The notes under the pieces: generated by a model
What the model was told of the DNA's origin: nothing
Seen by the model: only the letters and a program-made list of their open reading frames with translations
Databases searched by the model: none
Translations under genes and position numbers: made by a program
Assembly (NCBI RefSeq): GCF_001748225.1
Contig: NZ_BDFE01000017.1
Coordinates: 372,001 to 436,000, forward strand
Length of the DNA stretch: 64,000 bases
Source: Desulfoplanes formicivorans
GTDB lineage: Bacteria; Desulfobacterota; Desulfovibrionia; Desulfovibrionales; Desulfomicrobiaceae
Direction of reading: 5' to 3'
Shown here: positions 36,489 through 46,260 of the stretch, piece after piece
Layout: each line of letters begins with the position of its first letter
How positions within the stretch are numbered: position 1 is the first letter of the stretch

Positions 36489-37592
36489 ATGACCACTAAC
36501 AGTGACAACTACATAACCGTGCAATTAAATACAGCCAAAATGAAAAAACAACAAAAAAGACATGGCAAGCATGTTTTATCATTTCAAGAATATATTGGGA
36601 TGTTACTTCCTTTTAATGTTTCTAATGACAATGTAATTATTAATCAAATTGGATGTATAACATCAGGTAATGAAGATGATTTATTTTTAGTACAAACATC
36701 TGAAAATACGTACCGCATGATGCCTGGACCAGAATTTAGTCCGCGTCTATACAGAGGGCAATCAGAATATTATCCTAACTGTAAGCCAAGCTTGTTTCGC
36801 GATCAATACACATATAAAGATCAAATATACTGGACTATTAAGCGATTAGATTTATTCAATTTAATAAAATTTCATCCTGCAGTGAACGACATTATGATGA
36901 ATTGGCGTTTTGATGGCCTACAATTTGATTTTAACTTGCAGGCAATTGCTCAGCACTACCAATACCCTACCAAAATGCTAGACCTTACCAGATCAAAAAA
37001 AGTGGCCATGTTCTTTGCTACCCATGATTTCTCACAAGGTATTGACAATCCAAAAGCTGCAGTGGGTAATTTAGCAGTTCTATATACCATAGATATTGCA
37101 AAAATGATTAAAACAAGACATAAAACTACAGATATGATGCCAATTGGCCTAGATCCATTTCCTAGACCTTTTGCACAAAAGGCTTTTGGCTTGGAGCTAG
37201 GTAAAAATGAAAATCTAGAACATTTTCCTGGTGTTTATACTGAAAAATTTATTGTTACAGAAGATCTTGCACAAAAATATAGCGATGCCGTTGGTGGAGC
37301 CATTTCACTTTTTCCAAAAGACCCATTTGAAGACCTTATAGATTCCTTGAGACAAAACAAAACAGTGACATACAAATCAATTGAATTATCGATTCAAAAC
37401 AATTTACTACCTAGTGAACTTTCATATGAAGATGTAAAATCAATAATTCTAAATGAAGGTTATAAAATAACAAACCAACCCATTCAATGCCCTGAAAATG
37501 ATATTCTCAAGAAAACCGCAAATGAATGGCGCAGAAGGCGTGACCTTTATATAAAAAACATTAAATATCGTGGTTGTTCAGATCCTTTATAA
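36489..37592 (+). CDS. FRG-domain protein
   Basis: A 367-residue soluble protein. The FRG domain begins near residue 85 with RLYRGQSEYYPNCKPSLFRD and contains the second signature QHYQYPTKMLDLTRSKKVAMFFA (quoted here as the core HYQYPTKMLDLT and AMFFAT). FRG domains occur in proteins found in defence islands and in some toxins, but no activity is established. The gene is far more AT-rich than the genome around it and stands alone, consistent with horizontal transfer. No partner gene is adjacent. Confidence 0.8.
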   Translation: MTTNSDNYITVQLNTAKMKKQQKRHGKHVLSFQEYIGMLLPFNVSNDNVIINQIGCITSGNEDDLFLVQTSENTYRMMPGPEFSPRLYRGQSEYYPNCKPSLFRDQYTYKDQIYWTIKRLDLFNLIKFHPAVNDIMMNWRFDGLQFDFNLQAIAQHYQYPTKMLDLTRSKKVAMFFATHDFSQGIDNPKAAVGNLAVLYTIDIAKMIKTRHKTTDMMPIGLDPFPRPFAQKAFGLELGKNENLEHFPGVYTEKFIVTEDLAQKYSDAVGGAISLFPKDPFEDLIDSLRQNKTVTYKSIELSIQNNLLPSELSYEDVKSIILNEGYKITNQPIQCPENDILKKTANEWRRRRDLYIKNIKYRGCSDPL

Positions 37593-37859
37593 TATTGCTG
37601 TTTTTAATTCTCTTATCAGTTCACTCACTTGAATTTACTCGCCATTTCCTTCGTTAGCGGGACCACACTGAAACTATAACCCCTCAAAAATCCTTCTCCA
37701 TCACCCCCCTGTATTCTCCCAATGCCATGTGATCCCCTGGTCGTCACAAAAAAATCCTTTTCCAATTTCCCCGAAATCGTGCACATAGGATCAAGTGATT
37801 TTTTTAATCAGCAAGGGGTCCGACTACGAGACCGAAAAGATACAACAGGGGGAACGACT

Positions 37860-38996
37860 ATGCGATCATTGCGCTTCATGAACTACCTTTTTCTGTGGTT
37901 TGTCCTGCTGGCATCCGGTGCCTGTGCCGAGTCTTCCCGGACCACAATTGACGGTACTGCCGGATCAAAACTTTCTGCCCAGAGCTTTGGCACATTCAAC
38001 GAACCCTGGGCCATGACCTTTCTGCCCGATGGCAACCTGCTCATAACCGAAAAACAGGGCACTCTGCTCCTTTTTCACGTGGATGACCGCTCCAAGACAC
38101 CTGTCGCCAATGTTCCCCTGGTGGCCTACGGGGGTCAGGGCGGTTTGGGGGATATCATTCTCCACCCCGACTACGCCCAAAATCACTGGGTCTACCTGTC
38201 CTATGCCGAGGAGGATGCATCCGGGAAACGGGGAGCTGTTGTTGCCAGGGCCCGGCTGCGTCTCCCCTCTGCATCACCCCGACTGGAAGACCTTGAAGTC
38301 ATCTGGCGGCAGCAACCCAAAGTCACGGGTAATGGGCATTACTCCCACCGCCTGGCCTTCAGCCCGGATGGGCATCTCTTCATCACCTCGGGTGAACGGC
38401 AAAAGCAAACACCTGCCCAAAGCTGGGAGCAGAATCTGGGCAAGATCATCCGGCTCAACCCTGACGGATCAGTCCCCCATGACAATCCGTTTCAGGACAA
38501 GGGCCAACTGGCCAAAACCTTCTGGACTCTGGGCCACCGCAATATGCTTGGCATTGCCTTTGACAGCCAGGGACAATTGTGGGTCCATGAAATGGGACCC
38601 CGGCATGGTGACGAATTCAACCGTATCGTGCGCGGCCACAATTACGGTTGGCCCATTGTATCCTGGGGCGACAACTACTCCGGCATTCCCATCCCGGATC
38701 ATGATACCCGTCCGGAATTCCATGCCCCTACCCTCTACTGGATCCCCACTGTGGCCCCATCAGGTCTGATCATCTACTCCGGATCCATGTTCCCTCAATG
38801 GCAGGGCAATGGATTTATCGGCGGACTCCGCTCACAATGTCTGCTGCGCATCACCATGCAGGGTGAGCATGCCCACGAGGCTGAACGTTTTGCCATGGGC
38901 CAGCGCATTCGAGAGGTTGAGCAGGGCCCTCAAGGCGCCCTATGGGTGCTGGAGGATGAACAAGGCGGCCGCCTGATTCGGCTCACACCCATGTAG
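37860..38996 (+). CDS. PQQ-dependent sugar dehydrogenase-like (soluble GDH family) protein
   Basis: A 378-residue secreted six-bladed beta-propeller of the glucose/sorbosone dehydrogenase family. It has a signal peptide (residues 1-23, ending ACA). Family landmarks are [57 protein letters not shown] and [12 protein letters not shown], including the catalytic-type His. AGGGGGA precedes the ATG at 37860. Relatives oxidise aldoses with PQQ and pass electrons to the respiratory chain. Whether this cell makes PQQ cannot be seen here. Confidence 0.88.
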   Translation: MRSLRFMNYLFLWFVLLASGACAESSRTTIDGTAGSKLSAQSFGTFNEPWAMTFLPDGNLLITEKQGTLLLFHVDDRSKTPVANVPLVAYGGQGGLGDIILHPDYAQNHWVYLSYAEEDASGKRGAVVARARLRLPSASPRLEDLEVIWRQQPKVTGNGHYSHRLAFSPDGHLFITSGERQKQTPAQSWEQNLGKIIRLNPDGSVPHDNPFQDKGQLAKTFWTLGHRNMLGIAFDSQGQLWVHEMGPRHGDEFNRIVRGHNYGWPIVSWGDNYSGIPIPDHDTRPEFHAPTLYWIPTVAPSGLIIYSGSMFPQWQGNGFIGGLRSQCLLRITMQGEHAHEAERFAMGQRIREVEQGPQGALWVLEDEQGGRLIRLTPM

Positions 38997-39295
38997 GAAA
39001 AGGCATATGAAGTATGCCGGGCGTTGAGTATCTTTTTTACACCATGCAGTTTTCTTGTTTTTATCACAGATCTTCACAAGTATGTACACAAAAGCGTCAT
39101 CGCTCAGGATTTCACCAAGGACTTATTGACAATTTTGCCAATACGCCTCCCCACACATACCTTGGGTTTATTCCAACCCTCCCTCTCCCCTGAAATATTA
39201 TATTTTTGGTACAAAGCTTGCTTAACCATCGACGCCTTTGAACCGGGCATACCCATTTGCGGTTCACCTTCAACCACATAAACGGAGAAAACTTC
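38997..39295. other. Upstream region of the BMP-type importer operon
   Basis: I see no gene. AT-rich runs such as TATTATATTTTTGG near 39196 could hold a -10 element, but I find no well-spaced -35. TTGACA at 39126 has no -10 at the right distance. AACGGAG at the end serves the next gene. Confidence 0.35.
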
Positions 39296-40288
39296 ATGAA
39301 TGGAATAGGCAAAACCCTGGCGCTCCTCTTCATCGTGGGCCTGGCCATCCTTCCAATGAGCGCCCATGCCGGAAAAATCAAGGTGGCCGGCATCTATACC
39401 CAACCCATCCAGCAGAAATGGGACGCAACCCTGCACAAAGCCCTGACCAAAAGCGCGGCGGCCGGCGAGATCGACTATGTCTGGTCCGAAAAAATTTCCA
39501 ATACCGACTATATCAGGGTTCTGCGCGAGTACTGCGAAAGCGGCGCCGATCTCATCGTGGGCGAGGCCTTCGGTATCACCCGTGATGTGCGCAAGGTGGC
39601 GGCTGATTATCCCAAAGTGGCTTTTCTCATGGGCGACTCCTTCGGTCCCCACGGTAGCAATCTGTCCGTCTTCGACAACTATATCCACGAACCCTGTTAT
39701 CTCATGGGCATGATTGCCGCCAAGATGAGCAAAACCGGCAAGATCGGCATGGTCGGCGGCTACCCTATCGGGGAAGTCAACCGGCTGTTCAATGCCTTCA
39801 TGCTCGGGGCAAAGGCAGTCAACCCCGACGTTCAATTCAAGGTTTCCTTCATAGGCTCTTGGTATGATCCGCCGAAGGCCAAGGAATTTGCTTTTGCCCA
39901 GGTGGAAGCAGGTGTAGACGTTCTCTACGCCGAACGCGGCGGGGTGGTGGACGCAGCCCGGAAAAAAGGGATCATTGCCTTTGGCAACGTCAACGACATG
40001 AACCTGGAAGAAAACGGCAAGGACGTGGTGGTCACATCGGCTCTGTGGCACATGGACGCTGCTCTCGGACACGCCATTGAAAAGGTCAAAGCAGGCACCT
40101 TCACGGCTGAAGACTACCGTGAGTGGACCATGATGGCCAAAGGCGGCTCGTCCCTGGCCCCCTTCCACGAGTTTGAGAGCCGGATTCCGGACGAGGTCAA
40201 AAAGCTCATCGCCCAACAGGAACAGGCCATCAAATCTGGGGCACTGGTAATCCCCATCAACGATGAGGAACCCAAATCCACCTTTTAA
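39296..40288 (+). CDS. BMP-family ABC transporter substrate-binding protein
   Basis: A 330-residue periplasmic protein of the basic-membrane-protein (PnrA/Med) family, which binds purine nucleosides or related bases. The signal peptide ends AHA (residue 25). Landmarks are VAGIYTQPIQQKWDATLHKAL, the GEAFGITRDVRKVA loop, and KIGMVGGYPIGEVNRL. It lacks a lipobox Cys. GGAG precedes the ATG at 39296. It heads an importer operon with a nucleobase deaminase-like gene at its end. Confidence 0.88.
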   Translation: MNGIGKTLALLFIVGLAILPMSAHAGKIKVAGIYTQPIQQKWDATLHKALTKSAAAGEIDYVWSEKISNTDYIRVLREYCESGADLIVGEAFGITRDVRKVAADYPKVAFLMGDSFGPHGSNLSVFDNYIHEPCYLMGMIAAKMSKTGKIGMVGGYPIGEVNRLFNAFMLGAKAVNPDVQFKVSFIGSWYDPPKAKEFAFAQVEAGVDVLYAERGGVVDAARKKGIIAFGNVNDMNLEENGKDVVVTSALWHMDAALGHAIEKVKAGTFTAEDYREWTMMAKGGSSLAPFHEFESRIPDEVKKLIAQQEQAIKSGALVIPINDEEPKSTF

Positions 40289-40309
40289 TCCCGTCTTTCC
40301 CGTGCAATG

Positions 40310-40357
40310 AACCCGCCGGACGCCCGTCAGGTCCGCCCGGCGGGTTATCGCTTTTTT
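40310..40357 (+). terminator. Hairpin between binding-protein and ATPase genes
   Basis: AACCCGCCGG (40310-40319) pairs perfectly with 40337-40346, then ATCGC and six T residues. The gap before the T-run makes it a weak terminator. It would favour the binding protein over downstream genes. Confidence 0.55.
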
Positions 40358-40382
40358 ACGGGTTCTTCCCACAAGGTTTCTC

Positions 40383-41918
40383 ATGACCCAAAATAGCGTC
40401 CTCAGTCTCCAAAACATCACCAAGAGCTTCGGCCCGGTGTTGGCCAACGACAACATTTCCATCGATCTTGCCAAGGGCGAAATGCTGGCGCTGCTGGGTG
40501 AAAACGGGGCCGGCAAGACCACCCTCATGAACATTCTGTTCGGCCATTATGTGGCTGATAAAGGCAGGGTACTTCTCTTTGGCAGGGAACTTCCCCAAGG
40601 CTCGCCAAGGGCTGCCCTGGAACGCGGTGTAGGCATGGTCCATCAGCATTTCACTCTGGCTGAAAACATGACCGTGCTTGAAAACATCGTCCTTGGAACC
40701 CGTTCCTTGCTTTCCCTGCGCCTACACCTTGGGGCCGCTGCCAAACGTATCCGGAAAATAGGAAGGACTTTTGGTCTCACCGTTGATCCCGGAGCCAGAG
40801 TTGCCGACCTCTCCGTGGGCCAGCGCCAGCGCGTAGAAATTCTCAAAGCCCTGTACCGGGATGCGAAAATTCTCATTTTGGACGAACCCACGGCCGTGCT
40901 CACTCCCCAGGAAAGCGACCAGCTCTTTGCCACCCTGCGGACCATGACCGAGAAGGGACTCTCTGTCATTTTCATCACCCACAAACTGCGGGAAGTCATG
41001 CGCGCGTCAGACAGGTGCGTGGTCCTGCGTCACGGTAAGGTTGTCCATGAAACGGACACGGCCGCAACCTCTTCCCGGGATCTGGCCCACGCCATGATCG
41101 GCGGGTCTGTTCCCGTTCCCCACCGCGAATCACGCAAATCAGGCAGAACAGTTCTGGCTCTGGACGGAGTCAGCGTGACCGATCCGGACGGAACCAGCCA
41201 GCTCAAAGCTGTCGATCTCACCATGCATGAAGGAGAAATCCTGGGGATCGCCGGAGTCTCCGGGAACGGACAGGCCCGGCTGGCAGATCTGCTTTGCGGC
41301 CTGATCACTCCCGATGAAGGCACTATCCTCCTCAACGGACGTTCCATGACATCCACCTCACCCATGACCATGATCCGTCATGGCATGGGCCGCATTCCCG
41401 ATGACCGACAGGGCACAGGACTCATCGGAGACATGAGCGTACTTGAAAACCTCTCCTCAGAAATTATCCACTCACCACAGGGCACAACCTGGGGATGCAT
41501 CAATTTCAAAAAACTCCGCCGCCGGGCTGAAAAACTCATAGCCGCCTTCGATATCCGTTGTCCCGGCCTGGACGGTCCGGTACGCAATCTTTCCGGCGGC
41601 AACATGCAAAAACTCATCCTGGCTCGCATCCTCTCGGAAAACCCTCTCTTGATCCTGGCCAACCAGCCCACCTGGGGATTGGACGTGGGCGCCACCGCCT
41701 TTGTTCACCAACAGCTCCTTGCGGCCCGCAAACAGGGGGCCGCCCTTGTGGTCATTTCCGAAGACCTGGACGAATTGTTTCTTCTGGCCGACCGCATCCA
41801 GGTGATGCACGAAGGCCGCCTGAGTCCCCCGGTACGGACCGAAGATACGGACCGTACCCGTATCGGTCTGCTCATGAGCGACCAAGACGGACGTACACGA
41901 TCACAGGGGGCGGCATGA
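40383..41918 (+). CDS. Nucleoside-type ABC transporter ATPase (two ABC domains)
   Basis: A 511-residue tandem ATPase (RbsA/YufO type). Domain 1 has Walker A GENGAGKTT, signature LSVGQRQRVEILKAL and Walker B ILILDEPTAVL. Domain 2 has a degenerate Walker A (GVSGNGQARL) and signature LSGGNMQKLILARIL, with ANQPTWGLD in place of DEPTxGLD. One functional and one degenerate site is usual. It overlaps the next gene by four bases. Confidence 0.93.
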   Translation: MTQNSVLSLQNITKSFGPVLANDNISIDLAKGEMLALLGENGAGKTTLMNILFGHYVADKGRVLLFGRELPQGSPRAALERGVGMVHQHFTLAENMTVLENIVLGTRSLLSLRLHLGAAAKRIRKIGRTFGLTVDPGARVADLSVGQRQRVEILKALYRDAKILILDEPTAVLTPQESDQLFATLRTMTEKGLSVIFITHKLREVMRASDRCVVLRHGKVVHETDTAATSSRDLAHAMIGGSVPVPHRESRKSGRTVLALDGVSVTDPDGTSQLKAVDLTMHEGEILGIAGVSGNGQARLADLLCGLITPDEGTILLNGRSMTSTSPMTMIRHGMGRIPDDRQGTGLIGDMSVLENLSSEIIHSPQGTTWGCINFKKLRRRAEKLIAAFDIRCPGLDGPVRNLSGGNMQKLILARILSENPLLILANQPTWGLDVGATAFVHQQLLAARKQGAALVVISEDLDELFLLADRIQVMHEGRLSPPVRTEDTDRTRIGLLMSDQDGRTRSQGAA

Positions 41919-42964
41919 GACTCGAACCCCGTCAGAATGTCTCCCTAACCCGTAAACTGCTGGCCCCTCTTATGGCGGTTTTCATTGCCCTGGCCTTGTG
42001 TTCCCTGCTCATCGTCTGGGCCGGAGCCTCCCCGTTCACGGCATTTTACCTTCTCATCAAAGGGGCCCTGGGCTCGACCTTTGCCCTGAGCGAAACCCTG
42101 ACCAGAACCACGCCTCTCATTTTCACAGGACTTGCAGCTGCCGTGGCCTTCCGGGCCAAATTGTGGAACATTGGCGGCGAAGGCCAGCTCTATGCCGGAG
42201 CCTGCCTGGCTACCTGGCTGGGTACCGGAGCCATTGATCTCCCGGCTCCGGTGATGATTCCTTTTCTTTTTCTGAGCGGCGGGCTGGCCGGGGGATTGCT
42301 CCTGCTCTTGCCGACTCTGCTCAAAACCCATCTCAAAGCCGACGAAGTTGTCACCACCCTGCTGCTCAATTTCATTGTTCTTCTGGTGGTCAACTGGCTG
42401 GTCTTCGGGCCGTGGAAAGATCCCATGGCCATGGGATGGCCTCAGGCAAATCCGGTGGTGGATGCAGCCATCCTCCCCACTTTGCTGCCCAAAATGCGTA
42501 TCCATCTGGGACTGATCATCGCCCTTGTCTGCGCCCTGGGAACCTGGGTGCTCATGCGCGCCACGGTATGGGGATTCGATATCCGGGCCGTGGGTGCCAA
42601 CCTCAAGGCGAGCACCTTTGCCGGTCTTCCCGTTACCTCCACCATCATTCGTACGGCCATCATAAGCGGCGGACTGGCCGGATGCGCCGGGGTCAGTGAG
42701 CTCTGCGGCCTGCGGGGCTACCTGACCATCGATCTCTCACCGGGATTCGGCTATTCGGGCATTGTCGTCGCCATGCTGGCGGCCCTGAATCCTTTAGGGG
42801 TGATACTGGCAGCGTTTTTCGTGGCCGTGATCCAGATCGGGGCCGATTCCATGAGCCGTGCCCTGAACATTTCCACATATATCGCCGATGTGACCACGGC
42901 CCTCTCCCTGCTGGCCGTCATCGTAAGCATGCTTCTGGTCCGCTACCGGATCAGGTGGAGGTAA
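41915..42964 (+). CDS. Nucleoside-type ABC transporter permease 1
   Basis: A 349-residue permease of the branched-chain/ribose superfamily (YufP-like) with about nine membrane helices. The family segment FRAKLWNIGGEGQLYAGA is present, as is the loop GFDIRAVGANLKASTFAG. It is translationally coupled to the ATPase gene. Confidence 0.92.
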   Translation: MRLEPRQNVSLTRKLLAPLMAVFIALALCSLLIVWAGASPFTAFYLLIKGALGSTFALSETLTRTTPLIFTGLAAAVAFRAKLWNIGGEGQLYAGACLATWLGTGAIDLPAPVMIPFLFLSGGLAGGLLLLLPTLLKTHLKADEVVTTLLLNFIVLLVVNWLVFGPWKDPMAMGWPQANPVVDAAILPTLLPKMRIHLGLIIALVCALGTWVLMRATVWGFDIRAVGANLKASTFAGLPVTSTIIRTAIISGGLAGCAGVSELCGLRGYLTIDLSPGFGYSGIVVAMLAALNPLGVILAAFFVAVIQIGADSMSRALNISTYIADVTTALSLLAVIVSMLLVRYRIRWR

Positions 42965-42968
42965 CCAT

Positions 42969-43910
42969 ATGGATCTGACAGCACTTCTTTTTGAAAGCGG
43001 ATTCTGGATCGCCACCATCCGGATGGCCACGCCTCTGCTCTTTGGAACCTTGGGTGAACTCATCTGCGAACGGGCCGGAGTGCTCAACCTGGGCATTGAA
43101 GGAATCATGGCCGCGGGATGCATGTCCGGCTGGATGTGGGTCTACCAGGGTGGCACGTTGTGGGGCGGGGTTGTTTTCGCGGCCTTTATCGGCGCCCTCT
43201 TCGGCCTCATCCACGCCCTGTTTACCGTCTATCTGGGACTTTCCCAGCACGTAACAGGCATCGGCATCACCATGCTGGCCTCGAGCCTGAGCTCCTTTGT
43301 CTTCAGAATGCTCCTCCCCGAGGCCACTACTCCTCCCAAAATCATTCCCTTTGAAGCCGTGGATATTCCGTTTCTTTCGGATATTCCCGGCATCGGCCCG
43401 ATTCTGTTCAGCCTATCCCCCATGACCTTGCTGGCCCTCACGGTCCTTGGGGTTGTCTGGTACGGACTGTACCGCACCCCGGCAGGCCTGGCTCTGCGCA
43501 TGGTGGGAGAAAATCCCATGGCCGCTGAATCCCAGGGAGTTGACGTCTTTTTGATCCGGACCCTGGCCGTCATGACCGGTTCGGCTCTCATGGCTGTTGG
43601 CGGAGCCTATCTGACCCTCTCTGCCTTTGACGCCTTCTATATCGGCATGATCAACGGCCGTGGATGGATCTGCATCGCATTGGTGGTTTTCGCCTCCTGG
43701 AAACCGGGCAAGGCACTGCTCGGCGCCCTGTTTTTCGCAGGTTTCGACGCCATCCAGATGCGCGTTCAGCAGCAATCAATCTCCCTCATCCCGTATCAGG
43801 TCTATCTGATGATGCCCTATGTCTTTTCCATCATTGCCCTGGTGATCATGTCCAGAAAGGCCAGTTATCCCAAAGCGCTGCTGGTGCCGTTTCGCAAGGG
43901 AGAACGATAA
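42969..43910 (+). CDS. Nucleoside-type ABC transporter permease 2
   Basis: A 313-residue YufQ-like permease. LICERAGVLNLGIEGIMAAG and GLALRMVGENPMAAESQGV are family hallmarks. It forms a heterodimer with permease 1 and lies four bases after it. A long perfect inverted repeat separates it from the deaminase-like gene. Confidence 0.92.
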   Translation: MDLTALLFESGFWIATIRMATPLLFGTLGELICERAGVLNLGIEGIMAAGCMSGWMWVYQGGTLWGGVVFAAFIGALFGLIHALFTVYLGLSQHVTGIGITMLASSLSSFVFRMLLPEATTPPKIIPFEAVDIPFLSDIPGIGPILFSLSPMTLLALTVLGVVWYGLYRTPAGLALRMVGENPMAAESQGVDVFLIRTLAVMTGSALMAVGGAYLTLSAFDAFYIGMINGRGWICIALVVFASWKPGKALLGALFFAGFDAIQMRVQQQSISLIPYQVYLMMPYVFSIIALVIMSRKASYPKALLVPFRKGER

Positions 43911-43990
43911 GGCGGCAACTGTGCCGCAGGGAAGTTCCACGGAACAAACCCGACGTGCAAGGACAGCTCGACACACGCTTCATCACGAAA

Positions 43991-44034
43991 AACGCAAGGG
44001 GCATGACAAGTACCGCCGTCATGCCCCTTGCGTT
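43991..44034. repeat. 17-bp perfect inverted repeat between permease and amidohydrolase genes
   Basis: AACGCAAGGGGCATGAC (43991-44007), a 10-base loop and the perfect complement at 44018-44034. There is no T-run after it, so RNA stabilisation or processing is more likely than termination. Confidence 0.8.
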
Positions 44035-44067
44035 CCTGAAAAATATCACCACGAGGAGAAAACATTC

Positions 44068-45354
44068 ATGTTCGATCTGATCATCAAAAACGCCACCATT
44101 CCAGGCCGGGACCAACGTGTGGACATCGGCTGCATGGAAGGACGCATTGAAACCATAGCCCCCAACATCGAGGTAGAGGGTGCTCGGGAAATCCATGCGG
44201 ACGGTAATCTGGTCTGCCCGCCTTTTGTGGACCCGCATTTTCACATGGATGCCTGCCTCTCCCTGGGGCTGCCCCGATTGAACCGCAGTGGTACCCTGCT
44301 CGAAGGCATAAAGATCTGGGGAGAGCTCAAGCCTGATCTTACCGCCCAGGCCATCAAGGACAGGGCCATGGAAATGCTGACTTGGTCCCTGGCCAAAGGC
44401 ACTCTCGCCATCCGAACCCATGTGGACGTATGCGATCCTTCTCTCATGGCCGTGGATGTGCTTCTGGAGGTCCGGGAAGAGATGAAGGATCTTGTCGACA
44501 TACAGATCGTGGCCTTTCCCCAGGACGGAGTCCTACGCTCCCCCGGAGCCTTGGATCTCCTCGTACGGGCCCTGGATAAGGGCGTTGACGTCGTGGGTGG
44601 CATTCCCCATTTTGAGCGCACTATGGATCAGGGGCGGGAATCCGTCCGGATACTCTGTGAAATCGCTGCCCAGCGGGGGTTGATGGTGGATATGCATTGC
44701 GACGAAAGCGACGATCCCCACTCCCGCCATGTGGAAAGTCTGGCCTATGAGACCACCCGCCTCGGACTTCACGGCAGGGTAACCGGCTCTCATCTGACCT
44801 CCATGCACTCCATGGACAATTACTACGTCACCAAGCTTATCCCGCTCATGGCCGAGGCGGGGCTGCACTGCGTCAGCAACCCCCTGGTAAACATTGCCTT
44901 GCAGGGACGTCAGGATACCTATCCCAAACGCCGCGGACTGACCCGGGTTCCTGAACTCATGGCCGGGGGGGTGAACGTGGCCCTGGGTCATGACTGCGTC
45001 ATGGATCCCTGGTATCCCATGGGCAGTCACGACATGCTCGAAGTGGCCCACATGGCTGCCCATTGTCTGCACATGACAGGAGTTGATGGCCAGGAACAAC
45101 TCTTCGGTGCGGTCACGACAAACGGAGCCCGGATCATGGGTCTCTCGGGCTACGGCCTTCAACCCGGGTGCAACGCGGACTTGATCATGCTCCAGGCCGG
45201 GAGCGTCATGGAGGCCATCCGCTTGAAACCGCCCCGCCTGGCCGTCATCCGGCGAGGCCATGTGATCGCGGAAACCGATCCAGTCCGAGCACGCGTTCAT
45301 CTCCCTGGAAAAACGAAAGAGGTTGATTTCCGCCTTGGAAGAAAAGACCGGTAG
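44068..45354 (+). CDS. Cytosine deaminase-like amidohydrolase
   Basis: A 428-residue metal-dependent hydrolase of the CodA branch. Metal ligands are in DPHFHMDACL, HCDESDDPHSRH, GSHLTSMHSM, and the catalytic Asp in GHDCVMDPWYPMGSHDML. The GIPHFER segment that shapes the pyrimidine pocket is present. Members deaminate cytosine, isocytosine, creatinine or triazines. Its position behind a nucleoside-type importer supports salvage of an imported base. AGGAG precedes the start. Confidence 0.87.
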   Translation: MFDLIIKNATIPGRDQRVDIGCMEGRIETIAPNIEVEGAREIHADGNLVCPPFVDPHFHMDACLSLGLPRLNRSGTLLEGIKIWGELKPDLTAQAIKDRAMEMLTWSLAKGTLAIRTHVDVCDPSLMAVDVLLEVREEMKDLVDIQIVAFPQDGVLRSPGALDLLVRALDKGVDVVGGIPHFERTMDQGRESVRILCEIAAQRGLMVDMHCDESDDPHSRHVESLAYETTRLGLHGRVTGSHLTSMHSMDNYYVTKLIPLMAEAGLHCVSNPLVNIALQGRQDTYPKRRGLTRVPELMAGGVNVALGHDCVMDPWYPMGSHDMLEVAHMAAHCLHMTGVDGQEQLFGAVTTNGARIMGLSGYGLQPGCNADLIMLQAGSVMEAIRLKPPRLAVIRRGHVIAETDPVRARVHLPGKTKEVDFRLGRKDR

Positions 45355-45582
45355 CACGACCCTCCCGGTTCCCATGGCCTTGCAACAAGAAAGGTTCATC
45401 TCCCTCGGCTTGCCAACACGTTCTTTGGCGGAGTTTGCACAGTCGACAAACCTCTGCCTATAACCCCTGTCACAACAATCCTGAAATGGTAGAATATTCA
45501 CCATGGGGCAGTGACAATTTCCATATCAGAGTTTATAGATACCACTACCCCGGAATCATTTAACGAAAAAAGAGGATCTCCC

Positions 45583-46095
45583 ATGCTTTCGAAAAAACTG
45601 GAAAAGGCATTCAATGATCAGGTCAATGCTGAAATGTACTCATCGTATCTCTATCTTTCCATGGCGGCCTTTTTTCAAAACCAAAACCTCCCGGGCTTTG
45701 CCGGCTGGATGAAGGCCCAGGCTCAGGAAGAACTCTTCCACGCCATGAAATTTTATGATTACATCATGGAGCGGGGTGGTCAGGTTGTACTGGCTCCCAT
45801 TGCAGGCCCTCCCACCGAGTGGGAATCCCCCCGGGCTGTCATGGAGGCAACTCTGGAACATGAACAGAAAGTGACGGGCCTGATCAATAATCTGGTCAAT
45901 CTGGCCATGGAAGAAAAAGACCACGCGTCCACGATCTTCCTCCAGTGGTTTGTCAGTGAACAGGTAGAAGAAGAGGACTCTGTGGGTGACGTGCTGAACA
46001 AGATCAAACTGATGGGTGACTCCGGCAGCGGCCTTTTCATGCTCGACCGGGACATGGGGCAACGCGTGTTTACCCCACCCCAGACTGAAGCGTAA
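45583..46095 (+). CDS. ftnA: Ferritin
   Basis: A non-heme ferritin subunit (170 residues), four-helix bundle plus the short fifth helix. The ferroxidase ligands Glu17, Glu50 and His53 ([19 protein letters not shown]) and the second-half acids in EQKV and EQVEEE are present. It stores iron as ferric mineral and detoxifies ferrous iron. AGAGGA precedes the ATG. It is a single gene with an imperfect hairpin after the stop near 46112-46145. Confidence 0.94.
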   Translation: MLSKKLEKAFNDQVNAEMYSSYLYLSMAAFFQNQNLPGFAGWMKAQAQEELFHAMKFYDYIMERGGQVVLAPIAGPPTEWESPRAVMEATLEHEQKVTGLINNLVNLAMEEKDHASTIFLQWFVSEQVEEEDSVGDVLNKIKLMGDSGSGLFMLDRDMGQRVFTPPQTEA

Positions 46096-46260
46096 CCCGG
46101 ACTACCGGATACGAATCCCCTGGAGATCTTCTCTTGGGGTTTCGTATGTCTCATCAGCTTCAAACCTTCTGAAAATATTCCCACAAAAAAACACATCACA
46201 CCTGTTCGCCAAATATACGTATAGGTGCAATGTGTTTTTTGCTTATAAACGGGGAAAAAA

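Noticed and set aside
46112-46145. Ferritin terminator
   Set aside because: The stem has a mismatch and a large loop and lacks a T-run; mentioned with the gene but not listed as a terminator.
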